This document shows, piece by piece, positions 47,088 to 58,649 of a stretch of DNA of 64,000 bases. The DNA is from Linepithema humile. Taxonomy: Eukaryota > Arthropoda > Insecta > Hymenoptera > Formicidae. Position 1 is the stretch's first letter. Each line of letters begins with the position of its first letter. The stretch lies in assembly GCF_040581485.1 (NCBI RefSeq), contig NC_090129.1, forward strand, positions 7,240,501-7,304,500, read 5' to 3'. The notes under the pieces are model-generated. The model did not search any database, had not been told where the DNA came from, and worked only from the letters and a program-made list of their open reading frames with translations. The translations under genes and the position numbers were made by a program.

Positions 47088-49003
47088 AAACCTTTAATTG
47101 TCGTGTGCCTCAATCGCTAAAACGAATAGGCTAGAAATCATAAGCTCAACCGAAATAGTAAATTGAAATGGAAAATGGTTCACGCCAAAATCTAGTTAAT
47201 ACTAAATGCTCTTGCACATAAAGCAATCAGGCGAAATTTATTCTGAATACTATTGTTTCACAAGGACTATTCGCCGTCGCGGCATGCTCTCTTCCGAGAC
47301 GAGGTCGGTTCTTGACCGCAGTCACGCCATGCCAGGGAGCTCCGGTGCAGTCAGTGCATGTGCATTCGCGACTAGTTAAGTTATTTTGAGTGACGGTGGC
47401 TCGTAATCTAGGCGGGCTGTGCCTTGTCGCGAGCGACCACAAGCAACGTTGCCGCGTGCACAGGCATTATTTATTAATCCAAAAATTTATAGCCATGGAG
47501 TTCCGGTTTCGTCGCTTTCGCGCCGGAATATCGGGCGCGTTTTACAGCCACTAGTATATAGCCGATAACGCGCTTATATGCTGCAGCGCGTAAATAAAAT
47601 AAAATATCGGATTTTTATACGAATTCGAGCAGCATTATTGAAACATATACAAGCATTATTCGCGTGATTTTGATACATTTTGCTCGCGCGTCATGCATGA
47701 AAGCATATTGAATGCTTCTCATCATTTAACACATTCACCCGGTCTTTTATAAAGATCACACTTGAAATTACAATATAAAATCACTTTAAAAACAATATCA
47801 ATTGTAATGAGACAAAGTCGGAAATACTTTTCTTCGCTTCTTAGAACTTCAGCATCATATAAGAGCTTTCAGCTTTAGCTTCGATATTAATGGCTTCTTG
47901 AAACTTTCTCCTGGATCGAGTATCCGCTTCTAGAGAACTTCAAATGTCATTCTCTTGACAAAAAAAAAGTATTGTCTCATGTATTGTATTAAACGAAAAT
48001 ATTCTGTTCAGTTTTATATATAATGCCCGATATGAAGCTATCGGGTGACACGCCCCTTTGCTTCTCCTTTATCGTTCACCCTCAATACTCGACTCGGGTT
48101 TTCTTTATCCTCGTCGATGGTGCATCACCAAGAGACGGAGACCGACAGCCGTGCATAATAATACAGCACAGCTGTCTTTTGTCCCTGTACCCATCTTCCG
48201 GTCTTCAGTCGTCAGACTTTAGTTCCATTTCTTTACTCTCCGCAACTCTTAGTCTACCCGACAATCCATCTAATCACTACCATCTTTCGTTAAACAAAAA
48301 CTGAGAAGATAGAAAGAGATTGAGAACCTCCCTAAACGGAACAGGATGATTGTGATAAAAACCGCTCTTGTTTTATCTTTTACTCCGTCTTTCTCCAATA
48401 TTATTCAAGATAACCGAAGATAGAACGATTAATTTTTGAACGAGTAATGAGAATCAGAGAAATTATATATAACTAGAGAATGTGAAATAAATACATTGGT
48501 CAGTTATATTCGTTGGAAATATTCTTAAGAAGGAATGAAATATATTTTCTAGACATTTTCAATTTACCTTACACGAAAGGGAAAGTTTTTATCGATAAGA
48601 ATGAAGATACATAGCAACTGTCGATTAGCTGAAATACTATCCTCTATCTTTCTTCCCCGAGACCCATTCGCAAGAGTGGCTGTAAGATCGTTTTTCCTGC
48701 AGAGTCCTTGTGGACCCTTTCGGCGCTATGCGTCTATCGGAAGACATTCGTACGCCATGCGAGAAACAATTCAACTACCTGCTTGTATCACTATGGGCCA
48801 TCTGGAGCTTCAACATCTACGCGAAAATTGGTCGTATAAAAGACATTCCTGAAAGTCCGACGAAAATTTTCTACGCCGTTCAACGATCCCGCCATTCCGT
48901 ATGAAACTTATATGAAGCAATTTAGCAAATAATCGAAAACGAGACTGTGCTCACGTAAAAGCATAGACGCGGTTGTTACACGAAATGGATATGGTTTCTT
49001 AGA
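47088..49003. other. Non-coding stretch
   Basis: Balanced patches at 47220-47560, 48020-48300 and 48600-48900. The last has two overlapping frames of 83 and 64 codons on the plus strand without recognised similarity. No supported gene. Confidence 0.4.
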
Positions 49004-49059
49004 GCTGCATCCAAATCGTTACCTCCAAAGTGTTGCATCCAAATCGTTCCTTCCAAATT
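49004..49059 (+). repeat. 28-bp tandem duplication
   Basis: Two adjacent copies sharing TGCATCCAAATCGTT and TCCAAA at a period of 28 bases, with a few substitutions between copies. Confidence 0.8.
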
Positions 49060-52000
49060 GTCTACACTACCGACTCTCGTAGTCAAAAGTATTAAATCAG
49101 GGCCAATAAGAATACAAATTTGCTCTTTAAAAAAAAAATATTAACTATATATAAATTTAAATAAGTAATTATTTTATTTCATTATCAATAAAAACTAAAT
49201 TTCCTATAATTCTACATTTATAGAATATGTTATTTATATGTTATAATCACATATTGTATATATTGGATCGCGAAATATTTTTGAACGATATATTACATTC
49301 TGATTAACAAATAAATGCATGCAAAACTGCACGTATAAATTTTCTATCTAAAAAGATTTTCCAAACCGAAAAATGATATTTCTAGTATATTTAATTTATA
49401 TAATATTTAAAGATATTTATATTGAACACAATCTTAAACTACAAAATAATTCCGTAGTAAATGGGATACTATTGAAGATCCATTCTACATTCAAGTAAGC
49501 TATCATAAGCCGATGCAATTAGCATTATCCGTTCATCTGTTTTGACTGACTCTAAGCCTGTTCTACATACACATAGTAATATCTCTGTAGTTTACCGTCT
49601 TCAAACATAATTGTTTATTATGTCCCGTTTAAAATAATTATAAATTAAGTAAATAAATTTTAAAAGACAGAAAGTAATAAAAAATGTTGGAAATTATACA
49701 AAAATAATTCATATAAAATGTTTATATAAATGTAAAACGTGTAATTTATGGTGGAACAATTTTAAGTCGATATAAAGTAAAGAGCGAATTTTGGTCAAAC
49801 AGAAATTTAAACGCGAATATCGTTCTAGCGTAAACTTCAATTGTCTAGAAAGACTATCTAGTAGATAACGTATGGCGACCGGTACCACTCGAGCTCTCTT
49901 TTCAGTACATAAAAAAGCGACGAAAGGAGTTCGAAAAGGAAGACAATACGCAATGGACAAAGAACAAGAGGTGAGAAATAGAAAAGCGGAAACGAAAACA
50001 TAGCTCGAAACTCGGAACATAGCAAAACAAAAGCCGGGAATTCAAGAATCGAGTAATGTCTTGAGAACGAGCAACAAAGATGGCATACAAAAGATGTCTG
50101 GAAATTTCTTTGTAAGAAGAAAATATTTAATCCTTCGATAAAAGTGGTGATCGCCAGGCTGGAATAAGAGCTAAATTTATTATGGACCAAGTCTCTCCTT
50201 TTATCTCTTTTGCAGCAAATCGCACGTAAAGTTTCCAAAGATTTTTCTTCCTAGTATTAAATATTATGTTAAGCTAAGCTAAAAGTCTGCTTTTATAAGC
50301 AAGTACTAAAGAGGAGAAAAAAGAAAAAAAAAGATAAACCTGTGGTATCAAATAAAAAAAATATTTTTAAAAAGTCGATAATTTTTATAGTAAGCGTTTT
50401 GATTCAAAATAGCAAGAGATGGGCTGTTAAAAATTATTTATTAAAACAAAAATAGAGAAATAAATAAGAATATGATTTAATCCTACTTGATCTTGTTATA
50501 CGCGATATATAAAAACACATTGCAGAAAATAAATTTAAATATTATTTATAGTAAAAATTAAATTTTCCTATTTTCAGTAATCAAAAAAATTAAAACCTTA
50601 ATCTTGTTGCAAAGGCAAAAAGTAAAAAGTTAAATTGTTTTTTCGAATTAGTTTCGTAGAAGAATTTATTTGATCAGAGAAATCGAGCTGAAAAAAGTCC
50701 TTTTAGCCTGCGTGATGTATGGTAATGCGTGATTATTCTCGGTGCTTATAAAATTCTACCGCATTGAATCGACAGGAAATATTTGTCAGCAGTTAAAATA
50801 CATAAATTTTCAGCATTGAGCTGGGTTTAAAGATAGAGTTTTTCCGTTTAATCTGTGACGTGCAGTCGTAAGCGGATATGTCGCAAATGGATTCGCTACA
50901 AGTTTAAGCACCACTTAAGTAGTTAGAAAAAAGTATATCTGATTACATTTTATAGTGTATTTTTATAAATTTCAAATGTAAAAAATTTATTGTTTTGTAG
51001 ACGTAAAAAAGTTTAATGCAAAATACAAAAAACGCTTATTTTATATTATAAATCAGTTGTGCGTGATGAGTTTTGTAGTTTTGTGATGTATTTTGAGATA
51101 AAATAACTCTTGCCTTATTCAAGACTTTTGCATAATTATATAGTAGAAGAAACGTTATACCCTTGTAAGAAACTCGTTAAAATTTTTCAACGAAAGAAGC
51201 TTCAACATTGCAACGCACACTTAGCTTGAATTATGTATACGTTTCAGTGTGTATAATGGTCATATTTCTACCGTTAACTGCTAATCAATTTCCTGCTTTG
51301 TACGTTGTTTCACCATCTCATTGTTAGCATCAACATACGAATGACATATCGCAAATCGCAAATCAACGATGACATACTATGATATACTGTAAAAACATCA
51401 TTGGCCTTTTCTTTACCTTGCAGTTTGATTTCTGTGATCAATGAAGCTTCTCTTTGCACTTTTATTTTCGTTATTTTTATTTATGATAAAATATCATTTC
51501 TTATTTTAAACGTGAATGAAAACTTGTATACAGCACGAGAGGAAATAACAACTAGAAGCTGTTCAATGAAGCGTAAACGCCAATTTTAAAATGATAATTT
51601 AATTCTAACTATAGCAATCAATTTATATGTATATTTGTAATATTATGATTGAAGTATGATTGAAGTACAATTGCTTTTTAATCGCAAATAATAATGTTAC
51701 GTAAAATATATATATCATTAGTTGTCTTCGATAATTTTATCTTTTTGACAAAGACGTTTTACCTAATAAATAAAATCACGAATGCAAAATTAAGAATGCA
51801 AAGGAAAAAAAGAAACAAAAGCTAAAAATATGAACAGTTCATTATTGCATATCAATTGTAATCGTTATTGTCTGAAAGTTAGTGATGATCGTTTCAAGTT
51901 TACCTCAGTGTTGAGAATATTTTCTCGCCTGATTGCGCCATTGAATAGATAGAAATCGACGAAAGATATATTTCCTCAATCAGAACAAAGTTTTGCGCGG

Positions 52001-55000
52001 TGGACAAGGACGAAGTTTAGTTGTACATTTTTCCGGACAAGTTCTGCAGCGACAATATATAAGACGCGCATAGACTGCAGATAGATCTCGGACTTCTGAC
52101 CAAAGCGCCACTCGGCAATAACGAATATATGAATTGTCTTGAAACTTTTATCTAGATTTCTCACGTGTGATTTTGTGTGCAAAGACAAATCGCGATACGA
52201 ACGGAGTTTCGTGAATCTTTGTACGAAATTGATAATAAAGTGCACGCGATTTTTATTGGCAGTGGAGTTTTAAAGTGATAGAAAAGTTTTCTAATTTTTG
52301 TAATCGAAAAGTACTTTTCTCTGCAGCACAGAATCTCGCAAGCTCCGGTCAAGAACGAAGTTTCAGTTTGTATAACGTATTTCCGAAGTTTTCTCTATGT
52401 CTCTACATGCGACATTGTGCGGCTTCGAAGGACAAGAAGAGCGTCGCGTTCAAACTTGGACGTTTCGTGAATTTTGAAATGTACGTTCTTGCATGCTTAA
52501 CACCCGCAAAGGAAAACGAAGAGGCGGTGGCGACGGCTTTCGTCGCTCTGGTGGTTTATTACAACGGTCTCCGCCGCGCTGCAGCTTGAGATTTATCGGC
52601 CTTTCCACCGGACGGCAGCTGCGGCTATTTCGCAAAATACAACGGGAAGGAACGAGCGCGTTACAAAATGAATGCGCTGCGGAAGGAAGAAGAGATCGCA
52701 CATTCGTTTCTTAAAGTTCTTGCTATCTAAAATAGGAAGAAAGGAAATCAGAAAAGTTGACGAAAACCGTTGTATGTTTTTCCACGAGATTTAAACGTAA
52801 GTGTAACAAAGGAACGAGCAAAAAACTGGCTGCTCAAATAAAACGCAAAAATGTATTTTTATCTATGATAGTACTTAATCGATTATTTAGTGACGCAATC
52901 TTTTACAAAAGTCTGCTGTATTAAATTTACTAACAGTATCAATTAATTTTATAAAAATTACTAATAAAATATCTTTGACTTCTTATTTTAAACGCACTAG
53001 GCAACATCACATGTTTAATACGTGCATGAAGCAAGATATTTGTACAAGTTAATTAATTAATATTCTAATTTCTCTGCAGTAAATCATGCTTCAACTTCAC
53101 AGTAACAGGGGAACACCGGTTTGAAAGGTTCGTAACGAAACTCGTTTACTTGACATTTCATGAGACCAGCATAGCGGTTGCTGTCGACAACTCTATCACG
53201 GAATACGGGCACGGAAATAACTCTGATTTGTGCTCTGTACTCTCGCCGAGTTACGAATCAAACTTAAAATACAATTCGCGGTTTCTATCGCGTCGAATCC
53301 TTCGTGGATACCTCAAGTTTCATGTTGAAGATTCATGTGACCGAAGCCGGGAAACACCTCCACGTAAACATTCAAGAAACGTTACGATCGCCTTAACTTC
53401 AACGGTCGATGCACCACAGCCGGATTAAATTCGCAGTTTCCAAGTTCTAGCGTCGCAATGCCGCGCGCAAATCGGCGATCGGCAAGCGCACAAGTTCAAA
53501 CGTAATATACGTATAGGAAACTGAATCGACTCTCATACTCTGCGAAATTATATCCCACGTACTCGACTATCTGCATGTATGAAGTGATAGGGAATAAGGA
53601 GAGAGCATGCAGAAGAACAGGGAGGAAAGTGCTTCGAGGGAAGACTGAATTACCCGAGGGGCAAAATGCCGTTATAGCTATACTCGGTGAGGTTGCGAGA
53701 AGGTCGCGTAGCTATTTGTAATTGTAATTAGCGAGCCGGCTAATTCATTACGACATCAAGAAATGTATGGCGCGCAGCATACTACTTAACTACGGAGGAT
53801 GCGGAATCCAACAAGAGAAAGCACACAGATGCTAATTATTGTAAGCACCGACATATATGACAAATCATCGCATTTCGGGATGAGATACGCAGAGAGCAAA
53901 AGGGAGATCTAATAACGAGAAAGTAGAATATGGTAGTTACGCGAGGAAAGAAAAATACAGCGGAAAAAGAGACACAAGAAAATGCAAAGCTCTGGTAGGA
54001 TTTCTTGCAGAGATTTCACATAAATTTTTAAATGAAACATACACGTAGTATCCTCGGTGTTTCGTATTTACTTTTATATGTCGAATTAACATATAGCAAA
54101 CTTTTCCTTTAAGATACTTTCGGAACTTAATATTTTTTTGTATCATCTGCTAAAAATATGAAAAACTTTTTTCAAGTTTAGTTTCAAATATATTAGAAAC
54201 TAAACCATAAAAATAATCATAAAAATTTATAAAAAGTAATATTTAATTAAATTCTAATTAAAGAGAAACTTTATATTAAATTAAAGAGGCCAAAACTGAA
54301 AAAATAATATACACCTAAAACATCTGATATACGTATAATATTATAATATAAAACTAGAAATATATTTCACGAAAAATTCTAAGCTGATGTTAGATCTCTT
54401 TTGCCATAACGAAATGGAGCGACTAAAAGCTATCCTTATATCGGAAAGTCTCAAACTAACGAGCTGAGTTGCTTTTGAAATTCGAACATAACGAGCTGAG
54501 TCGAGCTGTGGAATCTCCATGAACGTCAGGAAATAGAACGAGATAAATTCGCGAAATCATGAAACATGCTGGACGGCTCGAGATTGTCGCGCTTGTCATC
54601 TGGGAAAAAAATACTGCGAGACACTGCGACGCGCATCGCACAAAAGAAGATAGGAGAGTGTGTTAACGAAACTACAGTTAAAGAGTGTGCATTTAACTGC
54701 TACTGTTCTTAATTTCCCCCGGTTTATCTCCCGGGGTTAGCCTATCCGTAGATACTTAACGTCCTTTGGGACTATAAACACAATGGCTCTGCGTGCTCTG
54801 CTGACTTTCGTCGAACAAACCGGTTGAGAAGATTCAAGGGATCCAAAGAACAATAGCTTTTCTCATTCGTTGCTATTCGGTATAAATAAACTGCATATTG
54901 TTCTTTTAGTTATCAAAACTTTTGATTACGATATTTATTATTATTAACAATTAATATTATAATTAATGATATTAATTGATTTAAATAAGCGAATATAATA

Positions 55001-56416
55001 AGTGAATATGAGAATATTTTATGAATGTTTTTCAGAGATTTTTTCGTGACGTTTTTTAGATATCTGTTGTTTGTGATATTAATTAATAAAAAATATTATT
55101 AAAAAATATTGTATCTCACAAATCATTTTTTTCATGTAAAATATAAGGTAACAAAGCCAATAGAGTTTATAATCGCAGCAGTTTCATTGAGGTAAAACCG
55201 AAGAAAAAACAATACGATATTGGTATCACGGCTACAAATTATGTGAGAATAAGAAAAATTATCTCGTAGTTAATATGAGGTTGTATTTCAATTCTTTTTA
55301 TTTTTCCGCTACCGTGTTTATTTTCTGTAATGTATCAAAGAAATTATATTTAATTCTCGTAAAAATCTAATTTTGCAAATATATCCAGTATTTTACATTA
55401 ATATTCTAATGTAACGAGACGACTCATATACGAAATGTTATTCTCTATTTAACCAACTAAATAAATAAATCTTCTGTTGTTTAAACAAAAGCAAAATATT
55501 TCTTGTTTTTACACTTTGCTTATAAAAGCAAAAATATATTTTTGTAGAATTAAATTATATGAAATGTCTAATAAATACAATTTTAAAGAAATAATTTTGA
55601 GATAATTTTAATTATTCTAATTTTATGCACAGTTTGTTCCTCCATTTTCTGATTTACGTACTGCGTGATTTCGAACATAACAAATATCAGTGTTAAAACT
55701 GTAAAGTTTCATCCATTCTAGCATACTTCAATTACACAAGAAAAGCGCGAGAGCAAAAAGGAAAAGAATGGTCGTATTTTACTATTGTCGTAGCAGGTTT
55801 GTACGACAGTCGTAAAAACATAAGAAAGTGCTTCGTGTAATTCCAACTAAGTAATTTGTTTCATAACCATTTAGAAAGAATAGTCAAATGACATTAAGAA
55901 TGCAATATGAAATTTAAACATGTGCCACCAGCAATAGAAGAACAAACGTGTTATTTCTAAAATTTTCAATTATTTTAACTTTGCTAATTCCTGAAGGAAA
56001 ATACTTGTATATTCTTATCCTTTGCACATCGAGATGTAGATCGTACAAATACGCATCCGTTGATATTTCATATATTTTGTCATCCTTGCATACTCTTGCA
56101 TATATACTCAAGCATATACTCGAGTATCTTATGTATGCCAATGGTGCTACCCCGAGGGCACAATCTTATCCTACCAACTAGTTAAATTAGATTACAAGAT
56201 CTGGCCTTCAACCTAGGATGATTACTAATCGAAGTCGATGCAGCGCGCATCGATCTACATCAAAACTCGTAATATAAAGCGAGCATACGATAGATCTTAA
56301 AATGGAATTTGAAATGTTATGTACTCTATGTATGTTTAATCCCTTCACTCCAACCGTATCTTTTATTGATGCCTAGAGTTAAAAAGTTAAAAATCTATGA
56401 GGCTACAGATAATATG
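49060..56416. other. Long, mostly AT-rich non-coding stretch
   Basis: Balanced islands at about 52300-52720, 53150-53820 and 54400-54850. The second contains TGTAATTAGCGAGCCGGC near 53724, another homeodomain-type cluster. Frames up to 126 codons (minus 49858-50238) are compositionally biased and unrecognised. No supported gene. Confidence 0.45.
54717..54736. repeat. GC-rich hairpin
   Basis: CCCCGG, eight bases, CCGGGG. A stable 6-bp stem in a short GC-rich patch. It is not followed by a U-run and is not interpreted as a terminator. Confidence 0.4.
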
Positions 56417-56603
56417 TACACAGAGAAAATTTCATATAAAAAATTACTATGTACGGCAGTAGCTGTGAACTATGAAGGAATTATAAAAATTTTTACTATG
56501 TTTTTTTACATAATGACCATAGTACTTAAATTTATAATTCTTTTTATGGTCCGCGATTACTGTCGTATCATAGTATTTTTTTATTTAAAATTTTCTCCGT
56601 GTA
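56417..56603. mobile_element. Near-palindromic MITE with TA flanks
   Basis: Element 56419-56601 (183 bases) bounded by TA dinucleotides. Terminal inverted repeats read CACAGAGAAAATTT and, from the right, CACGGAGAAAATTT. Similarity of the arms continues almost to the centre, including TACTATG, CAGTA and GAATTATAAA words. A TA target site and TIR-only structure fit a non-autonomous Tc1/mariner-type MITE. A 102-codon frame covers it by chance. Confidence 0.75.
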
Positions 56604-57492
56604 GAAACATGGATTAATAAATTATTGGAGAGGGAGTTTAATAATAATCCCTCTATAAAACTCAAAGTTATAAATTCATAGTTATATAAACTGCCAGATA
56701 AAATTTTATGTCAAAATTTGAAAACCATTTGTAAATTCATAGATTTATGAATTCATAAACTCCAGATCTCATACATTACTAAGATCACAGGTGGCCAGAT
56801 GGATCAGATTATTAGATTCAATAATTCATACATTTATAGACTTTCCTTTCTTTATACATATATACGAAAAGTAATATGTAGATGTCGTTTCGGGCAGACA
56901 AGAACGTTCAAATTTGATGTAATAATTAATAATACTAATATAAAACATTAATTATGACGGAATTAAAATGTGGAGGGGAATTGAAAAGCTGAAAAAGATA
57001 ATACGGATGTTACATGGACGTTCACAACTGATCTGTTGCGGAATTCCACGAATTTTTTTTCTTGAATGGAACGTGTTCTTCGAATCTCACAAAGATAGAA
57101 AAAAATATGCGCATCCCCGCGTTCCCAAGAAGCTCTTTTCCACGAGGATAGACCTCCCGGCGAGTTGCCTCGGCGAGCAATCTCACGAAATTGCACCGCG
57201 CGATTTCACGTCGTTCCGTCGACGTTACCGTTCGCATTCCCAACGTTCCCTTTTTCCGAGTCCTTCGACTTTCATTTGACTGACGTGAGAGGATGAGACG
57301 AAAAGGTGAAGAAGTACGTAAGAAAAGGAACGGTAGACAAAAAAAATCTAGAGTAAATGGGGAAAGAAAAATAAATAATAAAAACAAACTCCCTCCCTCA
57401 TTTCGCAATCAATCTATATGCATCATTAAAATTAATAGATTCTCGAAACGCAAATATATAAGGATGTATAGTATGTAACTTTGATTTTGCAG
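56604..57492. other. Non-coding stretch
   Basis: AT-rich with repeated AAATTCATAG/TTCATAAACT words at about 56675-56765. A balanced patch follows at 57030-57300, where opposing frames (103 and 128 codons) overlap. No supported gene. Confidence 0.4.
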
Positions 57493-57964
57493 AAATGAGC
57501 ATTTGAAACTAAAACGCGAATATCATTGGATGCATACTGCTTGTCTCTCCAATAACGTACTTGTACAGATAGATGTTCCGACTTCCTATTTTTCCTATTT
57601 CCATCTACCTCGTGAAAAAGTAGGCCCAGTGAGGATTAAACTCGAGTCCAAGCTTTCACGTAATATATGGCGAGTTACATCGCCGGGCCAAGCATGTCAT
57701 TTAGTGACTTCGCTCATTCGTATGCATGACCAGTGTACTCCAGTTGACCGTAACTCACACATATTCAGATTTTATAAAAGTTTACCGTCAAAAGCACTAC
57801 TATATATACTATGTATACTAGATATATTTAAAGTCAATTTTTTATTTACACCGTTTCTTTCTCTCAACATATTTTTTTGTAGAAATTTTTATGTAAACGC
57901 AGAATTAATAACGATAAAACGTGAGTTACTCACAAAACCAAACATGTATAAAACAATAAAATAG
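57493..57964 (+). other. Long open frame behind an acceptor-like site
   Basis: A good acceptor (TTTGATTTTGCAG) ends at 57492. The frame then stays open for about 156 codons to TAG at 57964, with an AATAAA overlapping the stop. This would suit a terminal exon. Against it, the second half is hydrophobic and Phe/Leu/Ile-rich as expected from T-rich DNA, no similarity is recognised, and no upstream exon with a matching donor was found. In AT-rich DNA of this amount, about one such frame by chance is not surprising. Confidence 0.2.
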
Positions 57965-58068
57965 CAATAATGTAAATCTTAGTTTAGTAAATATAAATAC
58001 AGCTTACGGAATCAAACAAAAAGCTATCATGCAGATGATGATATAAAATAATCATTTAAAACACTCAC

Positions 58069-58119
58069 CCGCGCTTTCGGTGTCTGCTTCAATCCAATGG
58101 CTGGTTGGCTGCGATTACT
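58069..58119 (-). CDS. 51-nt internal microexon of an unidentified gene
   Basis: On the minus strand a long pyrimidine tract (CC then a T-run, ACAG) is followed by 51 bases and a consensus donor GTGAGTG (plus 58062-58068). The exon is clearly less AT-rich than both flanks. It is exactly 17 codons, and only phase 0 is open: SNRSQPAIGLKQTPKAR. The other two phases stop within it. The product is polar and basic, like a linker in a modular protein. A frame-preserving length fits an alternatively included cassette exon. Neighbouring exons are not found in the window, so this would lie inside very long introns. The gene is not identified. Chance is unlikely but not excluded. Confidence 0.45.
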
Positions 58120-58649
58120 CTGTAAAAAAAAAAGGATGAAGGCTTTTGTTAGTGGAATAACAATAAATTTACAATGATCAACATTGAATGCATATTTGCT
58201 AAACTATATTGTTTATGCCGCCATATCGACAGGCACTCTTAATCCGGAAAGTGAAGAGACGCAAACCGCGATAAATACACTATCAAAATACAAACTCGCG
58301 CGTCTATTCCGGAGTAACTTTATATCGTAATTTAAGCGTACATTTATGACAGAGCATGCATGCGAAATGATTGAAAATGCATCGGGCGGATACTCAGATT
58401 CAAAATGCACGTTTCCGACGTTCGATTCATCGTGCGATCTCCAGCGAACGGCCGGAAGAATCTATCTTGGTGTAGAAAATGGGTCGCGAGTCGACCCCGA
58501 TAGTTTGCCTCCCTTTATGGTGTTCAGCGTGCTATTTCCGAATCGCAAATAAATCCGCTTCGGATACGGCAAAGCGCCCTTTTGCGCGGTATCACCGCGA
58601 CCGACGTGACCGGCTACAAACGATAAAACGATAAATTCACGGTGAAATG
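58120..58649. other. Non-coding flank of microexon
   Basis: Acceptor-side intron candidate. AT-rich to about 58330, then balanced. No further exon recognised. Confidence 0.4.
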
